DNA of 14,527 nt from the NCBI GenBank assembly GCA_019310665.1, contig JAFDDW010000194.1:1-14527 (forward strand). Reading direction: 5' to 3'. Below the pieces are notes generated by a model, which saw only the letters and a list, made by a program, of their open reading frames with translations, made no database searches and was not told the origin of the DNA. The DNA comes from Deltaproteobacteria bacterium. Lineage in GTDB: Bacteria > Desulfobacterota > Desulfobacteria > Desulfobacterales > JAFDCJ01. This document shows, one piece after another, positions 1 through 7,412 of the stretch. Within the stretch, counting starts at the first letter, position 1; every line of letters starts with the position of its first letter. The position numbers and the translations under genes were made by a program.

Positions 1-2205
1 GCCTTTGCCGAAGCCACCAAAATGAAAGACGAATACGTCAGCATCGAGCACATCTTTCTGGCGATTGCTGATGAAAAAAACGGTCAGGCCGCCGCAATCT
101 TATCCCGCAGCGGCGTCGCCCGGGATTCGATATTAAAAGTGCTTCTTGACATTCGAGGCAACCAGCGTATCACCGATCCTAATCCGGAAGAAAAATACCA
201 GGCCCTGGAAAAGTTCTGCCGGGACATGACGGACCTGGCCCGCCTGGGCAAGGTGGATCCGGTGATCGGCCGGGATGAGGAAATGCGTCGTATTGTCCAG
301 GTGCTCTCACGGCGAACCAAAAATAATCCCGTGCTGATCGGAGAGCCGGGGGTCGGTAAAACAGCCATTGTCGAAGGTCTGGCTCAGCGTATTGTGGCCG
401 GCGATGTTTCCGAAACCTTGAAAAACAGACGCCTGATGGCACTGGATATGGGTGCGCTGATTGCCGGTGCCAAATACAGGGGCGAGTTTGAAGATCGTCT
501 CAAGGCGGTTTTAAAAGAGGTTGAAAGTGCCGAAGGGGAAATCATTCTTTTCATCGACGAGTTGCACACCGTGGTGGGCGCCGGTGCTGCCGAAGGAGCC
601 GTGGATGCTTCCAACATGCTCAAACCCCCCCTGGCCCGGGGTACGCTGCGATGCGTGGGGGCGACAACCTTAAACGAGTATCGCAAATACATTGAGAAAG
701 ATGCGGCCCTGGAAAGACGGTTTCAACCGGTCATGGTCAAGGAGCCCTCGGTGCAGGACACCATATCGATTCTGAGGGGTTTGAAAGAAAAGTACGAGGT
801 ACATCATGGTGTCAGGATCAAAGATTCGGCCATTGTGGCGGCCGCAACCCTTTCCGACCGTTACATTGCGGATCGCTTTCTGCCGGACAAGGCCATTGAC
901 CTCATAGACGAATGTGCTTCCAAACTTCGCATCGAAATCGACAGTATGCCGGCGGAAATTGATGAAATTCAACGCCGAATAACCCAGGCGAAAATTGAGC
1001 GCCAGGCCCTGAAAAAGGAATCCGATCCGGCGTCCAAAGAAAGACTTGAGAAGCTGGACGCCGAGCTGGCCGGCATGAATGACGTTCTGATGGGAATGAA
1101 AGGTCACTGGCAAAATGAAAAAGACCTGATCCAAACCATCCGCACGATCAAAGAAGAACAGGAACAGCTGAACACGGAAGCCCGGCTGGCGGAGCGGGAA
1201 GGAGACCTGGCCCGGGTAGCAGAGATCCGCTACAGCAAAGCCGCAGAACTTGAAAAATGCCTGGAAGAAACCAACCGAAAGCTTTCCGAACTCCAGGCCG
1301 GCAGCAAGATGCTCAAAGAAGAGGTCGATGACGAGGATGTGGCTGAGGTAATCTCCCGCTGGACAGGGATTCCGGTGAATAAAATGCTGGAAGGTGAAAA
1401 GGAAAAACTGGTGCGCCTGGAAGATCGGCTCCATCAGCGGGTGATCGGGCAAAATGAGGCGGTGGCAGCTGTTTCCAACGCCGTGCGACGCGCACGCTCC
1501 GGCCTACAGGATCCCGACCGCCCGATAGGGTCCTTTATTTTCATGGGACCGACCGGCGTCGGCAAAACCGAACTTGCCAAAGCATTGGCAGCACTTATTT
1601 TCGATAGTGAACAGGCCATGGTGCGAATCGACATGTCCGAGTTTATGGAAAAACATGCAGTCGCCCGACTCATCGGGGCTCCGCCGGGTTATGTCGGATA
1701 CGAGGAGGGCGGTTATCTCACAGAGGCCGTGCGCAGACGTCCCTATTCGGTGGTGCTCTTTGACGAAATTGAAAAGGCCCATCCGGAGGTCTTCAATGTC
1801 CTGCTGCAAATTCTGGATGATGGCCGCATGACCGACGGCCAGGGCCGCACGGTGGATTTTACAAACGCCCTTGTTATCATGACCTCGAATATCGGCAGCC
1901 AATGGATTCAGGAGCTGGCCGGCACCAAGCGTGACGAAATGGAAAAGCGGGTGACCGAAGCCCTGCGTGCCCATTTTAAACCCGAGTTTTTAAACCGGAT
2001 TGACGAAACCATCATTTTTCAAAATCTGACCTTGGAGCAAATTGTTGAAATTGTGACCATTCAAGTTAAAAAACTCAGCAGCCGGCTGGCGGATAGAAAT
2101 ATTGAGCTGATTTTATCGAATCAGGCCCTGACGTTTATTGCCGAAAAAGGGTACGACCCGATTTACGGCGCCCGGCCGCTGAAGCGTGTGATCCAGCACG
2201 TGTGA
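1..2205 (+). CDS. clpB: ClpB disaggregase, 5' partial and C-terminally truncated
   Basis: Hsp100 AAA+ chaperone that, with DnaK/DnaJ/GrpE, pulls polypeptides out of cytosolic aggregates using ATP. The frame is open from base 1, with no start in the window; by family length roughly 85-100 N-terminal residues lie upstream. Counting from the ATG at 22, the order is the end of the N domain, then D1 with Walker A GEPGVGKT (107-114) and Walker B IILFIDE (174-180), then a charged coiled-coil middle domain (about 320-440), then D2 with Walker A GPTGVGKT (509-516) and Walker B VVLFDE (577-582). The middle domain separates ClpB from ClpA and ClpC. The frame stops at 2205 after KRVIQHV, because a 14-bp segment is duplicated at 2186-2213. 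The usual C-terminal 35 residues of the D2 small domain follow in another frame to 2321. Identity is certain; whether the lesion is real or an assembly error cannot be told from sequence alone. Confidence 0.96.
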   Translation, partial: AFAEATKMKDEYVSIEHIFLAIADEKNGQAAAILSRSGVARDSILKVLLDIRGNQRITDPNPEEKYQALEKFCRDMTDLARLGKVDPVIGRDEEMRRIVQVLSRRTKNNPVLIGEPGVGKTAIVEGLAQRIVAGDVSETLKNRRLMALDMGALIAGAKYRGEFEDRLKAVLKEVESAEGEIILFIDELHTVVGAGAAEGAVDASNMLKPPLARGTLRCVGATTLNEYRKYIEKDAALERRFQPVMVKEPSVQDTISILRGLKEKYEVHHGVRIKDSAIVAAATLSDRYIADRFLPDKAIDLIDECASKLRIEIDSMPAEIDEIQRRITQAKIERQALKKESDPASKERLEKLDAELAGMNDVLMGMKGHWQNEKDLIQTIRTIKEEQEQLNTEARLAEREGDLARVAEIRYSKAAELEKCLEETNRKLSELQAGSKMLKEEVDDEDVAEVISRWTGIPVNKMLEGEKEKLVRLEDRLHQRVIGQNEAVAAVSNAVRRARSGLQDPDRPIGSFIFMGPTGVGKTELAKALAALIFDSEQAMVRIDMSEFMEKHAVARLIGAPPGYVGYEEGGYLTEAVRRRPYSVVLFDEIEKAHPEVFNVLLQILDDGRMTDGQGRTVDFTNALVIMTSNIGSQWIQELAGTKRDEMEKRVTEALRAHFKPEFLNRIDETIIFQNLTLEQIVEIVTIQVKKLSSRLADRNIELILSNQALTFIAEKGYDPIYGARPLKRVIQHV

Positions 2206-2213
2206 TCCAGCAC
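2186..2213 (+). repeat. 14-bp perfect tandem duplication inside clpB
   Basis: GTGTGATCCAGCAC occurs twice in direct tandem, at 2186-2199 and 2200-2213. Fourteen is not a multiple of three, so the second copy shifts the frame and creates the TGA at 2203-2205. Removing one copy joins KRVIQH directly to YIENPLSMDILKGN, which is the normal ClpB C-terminal sequence type, so the duplication is the derived state. Confidence 0.95.
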
Positions 2214-2321
2214 TATATCGAAAACCCGCTGTCCATGGATATTCTTAAAGGCAATATTTTGGACGGCACCCGGGTAAGTGCCGATGTTGATGGGGATCAA
2301 ATGGTCTTCAAGACTATCTAA
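2214..2321 (+). pseudogene. clpB: Displaced C-terminal tail of clpB
   Basis: This stretch encodes 35 residues starting YIENPLSMDI and ending in FKTI before TAA at 2319-2321. It fits the end of the ClpB D2 small domain (compare IENPLAQQILSG in the E. coli protein). It is no longer in frame with the main part of the gene and has no start codon or ribosome binding site of its own, so it should not be translated unless ribosomes shift frame. Confidence 0.9.
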
Positions 2322-2374
2322 GTTTCTTACTTATGCATGGTAGCGGACAATAAGTTGCGGGGTGTGGATCTATT

Positions 2375-2439
2375 GATTTGGGATTTGGGATTCTTTCGAT
2401 TTCGGATTTGGGATTGCGGATTTCGGATTTAAGGAATCC
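2375..2439. repeat. 7-bp-period degenerate array, GATTTSG type
   Basis: Successive units read GATTTGG, GATTTGG, GATTCTTTC, GATTTCG, GATTTGG, GATTGCG, GATTTCG, GATTTAAG and then GAATCC. The period is 7 bp, with variation mainly in the sixth column (G or C) and occasional longer units. It lies between clpB and the DHH gene. Reading the reverse strand gives a spurious peptide of repeating NPKSEIR type, which should not be annotated as a protein. Confidence 0.85.
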
Positions 2440-2467
2440 TGTCGATTTTAAAAAATATAGGGCCCGC

Positions 2468-2550
2468 AACGCGTAACCCGATCCCCGTAACGCGCAACTC
2501 GAAACACGCAACACGTAACACGCAACTCGCAACGCGAATCCCGTAACCGA
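2468..2550. repeat. 7-bp-period degenerate array, AACNCGN type
   Basis: Twelve consecutive units can be laid out without gaps: AACGCGT, AACCCGA, TCCCCGT, AACGCGC, AACTCGA, AACACGC, AACACGT, AACACGC, AACTCGC, AACGCGA, ATCCCGT and a partial AACCGA. Columns 1-3, 5 and 6 are nearly fixed; columns 4 and 7 vary among all or several bases. Together with the array at 2375-2439 it fills the 310-bp gap between clpB and the DHH gene, in which I see no other gene. Confidence 0.88.
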
Positions 2551-2631
2551 ATCATATTCCATTAAAAATATATTGTAATCCTGTCCATCTCGTCGTAACA
2601 TCACCTGGATAATACCCGGGATTTATACCTT

Positions 2632-3621
2632 ATGACCCTTTCAGCCCCTGAAAAGCTGCGCCGTTTTTATGATCAGTTTTCGGGCCATGATCACGTCCTT
2701 GTTGTGATCAATGCCGATCCGGACGCCATTGCCAGTGCCATGGCAGTCAGCCGTTTACTGTGGCACAAGGCAACAACTGTCACCATTTCACATGTAAATA
2801 TCATCAACCGCCCGGATAATCTGACGATGTTGCGACTTCTGAAGGTCAGCATGCTACCCTTTGGCGATGCCGACCCTGCTCGGTACAACAAAATTGTCAT
2901 CGTGGATTCTCAGCCCGACCACAATGAATTCATGGCTCAACTCAGTCCTGATATCATCATCGACCACCATCCTGAAACCAATGCCCGCGCGCCTTTTTCG
3001 GACATCCGGCCCCATTATGGTGCCACAGCCACCATCCTGACCGAATACCTGCGAGCGGCAAAGATAAAACCTTCGGTAAAACTGGCCACCGGTCTGTTTC
3101 ATGCCATCAAAACAGATACCAATTCATTTAAAGGACAAACCGTGATCGAAGATGTAAGGGCCTTTCAGTATCTTTTCCGTCACGCAAATATGCATCTGGC
3201 CCGCAGAATCGAAAAGGCCGACCTCAGGCTTGGCTTTTTGAAGTATTTTAAAATTGCGCTGCAAAACATGCGGTTGCGCAAGGGTCGCGCATATGTTCAC
3301 CTGGGTCCGGTGGTCAATCCGGATGTCTGTGTCATAATTGCTGATTTTTTTATGCGAATTATTTCTGTCAACTGGAGTATCGTCTCCGGCATCTGTGATA
3401 AAAAGCTTGTTGTTATCTTCAGAAACGACGGTATTCGAAAAAATGCCGGTGATGTGGTCCAAAAAAGTTTCGGACAATTCGGATCAGCGGGTGGACATAA
3501 AAACATGGCCCGGGCTGAAATGGCACTGTCTGATCTACCGCAACAGATAGATTTTCGGGATGATAAAAAATTATTAAGCTGGCTAATTAACCGGGTGGAG
3601 AAACGCGCAGGCAAAAAATAG
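2632..3621 (+). CDS. DHH/DHHA1 family phosphoesterase
   Basis: Cytosolic metal-dependent phosphoesterase of the DHH superfamily, which includes RecJ, NrnA (nanoRNase/pAp phosphatase) and cyclic-dinucleotide phosphodiesterases. Visible motifs, in order: NADPDAIAS (27-35), VDSQPDH (91-97), the family DHHP (111-114), TDT (161-163), and the DHHA1 glycine motif GSAGGHK (284-290). At 329 residues, without extra domains, it is the size of NrnA-type proteins and much shorter than RecJ. Substrate cannot be decided: short RNA oligomers and 3'-phosphoadenosine 5'-phosphate are the family's best-known ones, and clearing pAp would suit a sulfur-metabolising cell. The ATG at 2632 has no good Shine-Dalgarno sequence, but conserved sequence starts about 20 residues in, so the start is plausible. 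It is separated from clpB by the repeat gap and is probably an independent unit. Confidence 0.9.
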   Translation: MTLSAPEKLRRFYDQFSGHDHVLVVINADPDAIASAMAVSRLLWHKATTVTISHVNIINRPDNLTMLRLLKVSMLPFGDADPARYNKIVIVDSQPDHNEFMAQLSPDIIIDHHPETNARAPFSDIRPHYGATATILTEYLRAAKIKPSVKLATGLFHAIKTDTNSFKGQTVIEDVRAFQYLFRHANMHLARRIEKADLRLGFLKYFKIALQNMRLRKGRAYVHLGPVVNPDVCVIIADFFMRIISVNWSIVSGICDKKLVVIFRNDGIRKNAGDVVQKSFGQFGSAGGHKNMARAEMALSDLPQQIDFRDDKKLLSWLINRVEKRAGKK

Positions 3622-3690
3622 TTTCAGACCTCGTCATTTAGCTTGGATAAATACCTGTGACTCTTTAACTGTTGTGAGATTGCATGAAAA

Positions 3691-3846
3691 TTGGACACGG
3701 GTCTGATTTAGGAATTAAAGAATTTAGGAATTTAGGAATTGAAGGAATTCTATCTATTTTAATTGATTGATTTTATCCTTTAATCCCTCAATCCCTCAAT
3801 TCCTAAATTCCCCAATTCGGCGTTCATAAATATAAATAGTGTCCAA
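3691..3846. repeat. Nested inverted-repeat element with 8-bp-period arms
   Basis: An outer 8-bp inverted pair, TTGGACAC (3691-3698) and GTGTCCAA (3839-3846), encloses two arms made of short degenerate units. The left arm (3711-3750) is built on AATTTAGG; the right arm (3775-3818) on its complement, CCCTCAAT and TCCTAAAT. A perfect 16-bp stem joins GGAATTTAGGAATTGA (3727-3742) and TCAATTCCTAAATTCC (3796-3811). The element fills most of the gap between the DHH and MBL-fold genes. It has no coding capacity that I recognise; the size and terminal inverted repeats are MITE-like, but no target-site duplication is evident. Confidence 0.75.
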
Positions 3847-3891
3847 AAAATTGACTCATTTTTAAAGTTAATTACGGGGTTAAAATTAGAG

Positions 3892-4683
3892 GTGTCTATT
3901 AAAAATCCCGACATAATTGTGACCATCCTCGGGTCCGGAACCTGTGTACCTTCACTGGAACGAAGTTCGTGTTCCGTCATGATGGAGGTGAGTGGCGCCA
4001 AACTGCTGTTTGATTCCGGACCGGGTACCATGCGACGGCTGCTGCGAACCAAGACCACTATTTTTGATATAGATTATATTTTTTACAGTCACTTTCATCC
4101 GGATCACACTGCCGAGTTAGTGCCTTTTTTATTCGCAACCAAATACCCGGATATCAGTCAACGCCAAAGGGCCTTAACCCTTGTTGCCGGCAGGGGCTTT
4201 GAGGATTTTTTTGCGGGGCTTAAAACTGCATACGGAAAATGGATTGAGCTGGATCCGGAATTGGTAAACATTCTGGAATTGGACAATCGGTCGACCGATT
4301 CACGCCGGCTGGCAGACTTTACGATCCAATCCGCACCTGTGGAACACAACCCGGAGAGCATTGCCTATCGAATCACAAGCGCCGGAGGACATTCGGTGGT
4401 TTACAGCGGCGATACGGACTATAGTGAAAATCTTATCGCGCTTTCAAAAGACGCTGATGTATTAATCTGCGAATCAGCGCTACCGGATGATTTCCGAGTT
4501 AAAGGCCACTTGACACCATCATTGGCCGGTGAAATCGCCGCCCGGGCCGGCGTCAAAAAACTGGTTTTGACCCATTTCTACCCGGAATGCGATCAAACGG
4601 ATATTGAGCAGGAATGCCGCAAGACCTATTCGGGACCACTGGTGCTGGCAGAAGACCTCATGCGGATAGAAGTTGATTCTTGA
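3892..4683 (+). CDS. RNase Z-like metallo-beta-lactamase-fold hydrolase
   Basis: Soluble zinc-dependent hydrolase of the metallo-beta-lactamase fold, 263 residues. Metal-binding motifs run in the expected order: SHFHPDH (66-72), His152 in EHNPES, Asp174 in YSGDTD, GHLTPS (205-210) and His228 in LTHFYPE. The N-terminal ILGSGTCVP and the GHLTP element are typical of the RNase Z/ElaC and arylsulfatase-like branch, so RNA 3'-end processing or phosphodiester hydrolysis is possible, but the long exosite arm that marks true RNase Z is not obvious. The start is uncertain: the frame opens with GTG at 3892, where AGAGG overlaps the start itself and GGGG at 3875-3878 lies further off; conserved sequence begins at about residue 9. 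Substrate unassigned. Confidence 0.87.
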   Translation: MSIKNPDIIVTILGSGTCVPSLERSSCSVMMEVSGAKLLFDSGPGTMRRLLRTKTTIFDIDYIFYSHFHPDHTAELVPFLFATKYPDISQRQRALTLVAGRGFEDFFAGLKTAYGKWIELDPELVNILELDNRSTDSRRLADFTIQSAPVEHNPESIAYRITSAGGHSVVYSGDTDYSENLIALSKDADVLICESALPDDFRVKGHLTPSLAGEIAARAGVKKLVLTHFYPECDQTDIEQECRKTYSGPLVLAEDLMRIEVDS

Positions 4684-4749
4684 TGTTGTTGTATCTAAAG
4701 AAATAGTTAACAACTTAAATTCACTCAGAAAAATGTAAATGTAGCGACT

Positions 4750-5409
4750 ATGCGATATTATCCCGTACACTTGGATATCCAAAACCGCAATGTCCTGGTT
4801 GTTGGCGGCGGCTCGGTGGGAACCCGCAAGGTCAAGACGCTGCTGGACTGTGGTGCCCGGGTGACCGTAGTCAGTCCGGAAGTCTCCCGGCAACTGTGGG
4901 AGTTGGCTGCATCCGGTGATATAAAACTGGCGGAGCGATCGTACCAATCCGAAGATCTCAACGGTGTGTTTGTGGTCATCGGGGCCACCGACGACGAGAG
5001 GTTAAACCAGCAGATCAGCAGCGATGCCGATCGGTTAAATACCCTTTGTAACATTGCCGATCGTCCTGAAGTGTGTAATTTTATCCTGCCTTCGATAGTT
5101 CAGCGGGATGATTTGGTCATTACCATTTCAACTTCCGGCCAAAGCCCGGCCCTGGCAAAAAAGCTGCGCAAAGCCCTTGAAAATCAGTTCGGTGAAGAAT
5201 ACGGAACATTATTGCAGCTCATGGGCGCCATACGCAAAAAGCTTTTACAGCAGGCCCACAAACCCGAAGCCCACAAACCGCTTTTTGAACAGCTGATCAA
5301 CAGCGATCTAATTGTGATGATCCAAGCGGGCAAGACAGAAGAGATAGATGCTCTGTTATTTGATATATTAGGTGAAGGCTATAATTTTGAGGAATTGATG
5401 CGATCATAG
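4750..5409 (+). CDS. Precorrin-2 dehydrogenase / sirohydrochlorin ferrochelatase family protein
   Basis: NAD-dependent oxidation of precorrin-2 to sirohydrochlorin, the step before iron insertion to siroheme; related to yeast Met8p and the N-terminal half of E. coli CysG. The Rossmann motif GGGSVGTRK is at 19-27, and Asp104 in NIADRPEVCNF matches the catalytic Asp of CysG. STSGQSPALAKK (127-138) is the typical phosphate/tetrapyrrole-binding stretch. At 219 residues there is no methyltransferase domain, so SUMT must be encoded elsewhere. It lies 10 bp upstream of ccsA with hemA next, consistent with one tetrapyrrole operon. In sulfate reducers siroheme serves sulfite reductase and is also the usual precursor of haem (alternative pathway); that use here is inferred. 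Whether it also chelates iron cannot be seen. Confidence 0.92.
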   Translation: MRYYPVHLDIQNRNVLVVGGGSVGTRKVKTLLDCGARVTVVSPEVSRQLWELAASGDIKLAERSYQSEDLNGVFVVIGATDDERLNQQISSDADRLNTLCNIADRPEVCNFILPSIVQRDDLVITISTSGQSPALAKKLRKALENQFGEEYGTLLQLMGAIRKKLLQQAHKPEAHKPLFEQLINSDLIVMIQAGKTEEIDALLFDILGEGYNFEELMRS

Positions 5410-5419
5410 AGGCAGGATA

Positions 5420-6238
5420 ATGGAAATTCTGATCATCTTTACGGTTTTGTTTTACATGCTCAGTACTGCGGCCTATTTTGTTTTTTTGTTTCTTCAAAAA
5501 AACTATACGCAACGAATCGGATATTTTCTCATTCTGGCCGGATTCTTATGTCACACGGCAAACATCGTTTATTGCTTTGTTAAATACGGCCATTTGCCGG
5601 TCAGCAGTTTTCAGGAGACGCTTTCTTTTGCGGGCTGGGCTGTTGCGGGTATGTTTTTGGTATTTCAATACAAGTTTAACTTAAAAATATTAGGCATATT
5701 TGCCGCTCCGATGGTTACACTGATTGTGGTATTGGCTACCCTGGTGTCCGGCGAATCCTATCAAACCACTAAAATATTTAAAAACTTCTGGCTGATCTCC
5801 CACGTGCTGGCCATCTTTTTGGGTGAGGCCGCCTTTACCCTGGCAGCCGGTTTGGGCGTACTCTACCTTATTCAGGAAAATACAATAAAAACAAAAAAGC
5901 ATCGCTTCTTTCTTAAGCGCTTGCCGTCACTGGATTTGCTGGACTCATCGGGATATGCCTGTATCGTGGTGGGGTTTACCATGCTTACTTTGGGACTGAT
6001 TACCGGCCTTGTGTATGCCAAATCATACTGGGGCCGATTCTGGAGCTGGGACCCCAAAGAAGTCTGGTCCGGAATCACCTGGATTTTTTATGCCGTCCTT
6101 TTACATGAAAGACTAACGGTGGGCTGGCGCGGTCGAAAATCGGCCATAATGGCAATCATCGGATTTGGTGTTCTTCTATTCACCTTCCTGGGTGTCAACC
6201 TGCTTCTGGGAGGGCATCATGGAGAATTCACCAAATAA
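5420..6238 (+). CDS. ccsA: CcsA/ResC-type cytochrome c assembly protein
   Basis: Inner-membrane haem-handling protein of the System II cytochrome c maturation pathway (CcsA/ResC, related to HemX). It is very hydrophobic, with about eight membrane segments by eye across 272 residues. The tryptophan-rich haem-binding WWD signature is at 204-217 (WGRFWSWDPKEVWS). Candidate haem-ligand histidines are His45, His128, His229 and His266. The start ATG at 5420 is preceded by a GAGGCAGG-type ribosome binding site. The length fits the HemX-like short form, so a separate CcsB/ResB partner is expected but is not in this window. Its position between siroheme dehydrogenase and hemA is a recurring arrangement in deltaproteobacteria and ties haem supply to cytochrome assembly. 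The 3' end contains GGGAGGG (6208-6214), which could serve as a ribosome binding site for a longer form of hemA. Confidence 0.93.
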   Translation: MEILIIFTVLFYMLSTAAYFVFLFLQKNYTQRIGYFLILAGFLCHTANIVYCFVKYGHLPVSSFQETLSFAGWAVAGMFLVFQYKFNLKILGIFAAPMVTLIVVLATLVSGESYQTTKIFKNFWLISHVLAIFLGEAAFTLAAGLGVLYLIQENTIKTKKHRFFLKRLPSLDLLDSSGYACIVVGFTMLTLGLITGLVYAKSYWGRFWSWDPKEVWSGITWIFYAVLLHERLTVGWRGRKSAIMAIIGFGVLLFTFLGVNLLLGGHHGEFTK

Positions 6239-6244
6239 TAATAA

Positions 6245-6267
6245 GGTTTCAGTGTTCAGGTGTCAGG
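6245..6267. repeat. Short 7-bp-period array at the hemA 5' end
   Basis: Three consecutive 7-bp units, GGTTTCA, GTGTTCA and GGTGTCA, followed by GG. It sits between the ccsA stop (6238) and the conserved hemA start (6285), and would be translated if hemA began at the upstream ATG at 6219. Confidence 0.65.
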
Positions 6268-6284
6268 AATTATTAAACGTCGCT

Positions 6285-7412
6285 ATGCATGACATCATCC
6301 TCATAGGTATAAACCACAAAACCGCTCCGGTGGAATTAAGGGAGTGTATTGCCTTCTCAGAGGATGAGTCGGCGTCCGCCCTCCAGACACTTTCCCGCAA
6401 GCCCCACATCAAGGAGTTACTTCTCTTTTCTACCTGCAACCGGGTCGAGGTACTGGTTGTGACGGAAAATAAGCGTGAAGCCATTGACTCGACCAAGGAC
6501 TACATCGCTGAAGTCAACAAAATTCCGCGCCAGGCATTTGAGGATGCCCTTTACATCCATGAAGGCGACGAAGCGGTGCGCCATGTATTCAGAGTCGCTT
6601 CCAGTCTGGATTCCATGGTGGTTGGAGAGCCCCAGATTCTCGGACAGGTGAAAGATGCCTATCGCCTGGCAACGGAAGCCAAGGTATCCGGCGTTATTTT
6701 AAATCGTCTTTTGCACCGAACTTTTTTTGTGGCCAAACGGATTCGCACCGAAACCGGTATTGGGGGCCATGCCGTATCCATTAGTTATGCCGCCGTAGAA
6801 CTCGGACGAAAGATATTCGGTTCCCTTGAAAGCAAGAATGTTCTGCTGGTAGGTGCCGGCGAAATGGCTGAATTAGCCGTCGAGCACCTAATTCGAAACA
6901 AAGTAGGAGACATTTATGTGGCTAACCGCACCTTTGAAAACGGCGTTGAGTTGGCCAGGCGCTTTAACGGCCAGGCGCTCCGTTTCGAAGAAATTGCAGA
7001 CTGCTTAAAAGTTGTAGACATCATCATCAGCTCGACCGGTTCCCCGGATTTTGTCATCACCCGGGATCAGGTCAAAGGCGTTATCCGAATCCGGCGCAAT
7101 CGGCCCATTTTTTTCATCGACATTGCCGTGCCCAGGGACATAGACCCCCAGGTGAATCGGCTGTCAAATTCATATGTGTATGACATTGACGATCTTCAGG
7201 GCGTTATTGATGAAAACATCGAAGACCGTCAAAAAGAAGCTATCAAAGGAGAACGAATCGTAGATGAGGCGGTTATCCAATTTCGGGATTGGTCTGCCAG
7301 TTTGGAAGTGGTGCCCACCATCGTCGCATTGAGAAATAAACTGGAATCCATTGCTGAAACTGAAATCAAAAAAACGTTGCAATCCAATAAAATTCCGGAA
7401 TCTGATCAATAA
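6285..7412 (+). CDS. hemA: Glutamyl-tRNA reductase, C-terminally truncated by a frame change
   Basis: NADPH-dependent reduction of glutamyl-tRNA to glutamate-1-semialdehyde, the first committed step of C5-pathway tetrapyrrole synthesis, in the cytosol. Conserved sequence starts at MHDIILIGINHKTAP; the active-site Cys51 is in FSTCNRVE, and the NADPH fold shows LVGAGEMAELA. The ATG at 6285 is chosen because family homology begins there. An upstream in-frame ATG at 6219 has a strong GGGAGGG site but would add 22 residues partly encoded by a repeat array. The frame stops at 7410-7412 after NKIPESDQ, giving 375 residues against about 410-440 usually. The missing end of the dimerisation domain is present in another frame downstream (7402-7515). 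Siroheme and ccsA genes lie just upstream, presumably co-transcribed. The catalytic and NADPH domains are intact; dimerisation would likely suffer. Confidence 0.93.
   Translation: MHDIILIGINHKTAPVELRECIAFSEDESASALQTLSRKPHIKELLLFSTCNRVEVLVVTENKREAIDSTKDYIAEVNKIPRQAFEDALYIHEGDEAVRHVFRVASSLDSMVVGEPQILGQVKDAYRLATEAKVSGVILNRLLHRTFFVAKRIRTETGIGGHAVSISYAAVELGRKIFGSLESKNVLLVGAGEMAELAVEHLIRNKVGDIYVANRTFENGVELARRFNGQALRFEEIADCLKVVDIIISSTGSPDFVITRDQVKGVIRIRRNRPIFFIDIAVPRDIDPQVNRLSNSYVYDIDDLQGVIDENIEDRQKEAIKGERIVDEAVIQFRDWSASLEVVPTIVALRNKLESIAETEIKKTLQSNKIPESDQ

Noticed and set aside
670..1452. Long minus-strand frame of 260 codons
   Set aside because: It lies wholly antisense to clpB, whose D1, middle and D2 motifs are unmistakable in the other direction; the peptide resembles no family.
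2375..2550. CRISPR array
   Set aside because: Units are 7 bp with no constant repeat of 23-47 bp, no unique spacers and no cas genes nearby.
2314..2604. Minus-strand reading frame of 96 codons between clpB and the DHH gene
   Set aside because: Its peptide is just the translation of the two 7-bp arrays (repeating ALRV and NPKSEI-like text), with no homology signal or ribosome binding site; it is a well-known kind of spurious prediction.
2632..3621. RecJ exonuclease
   Set aside because: DHH motifs are shared, but the protein is far shorter than RecJ and lacks its OB-fold and extra domains; an NrnA-like phosphoesterase is the safer call.
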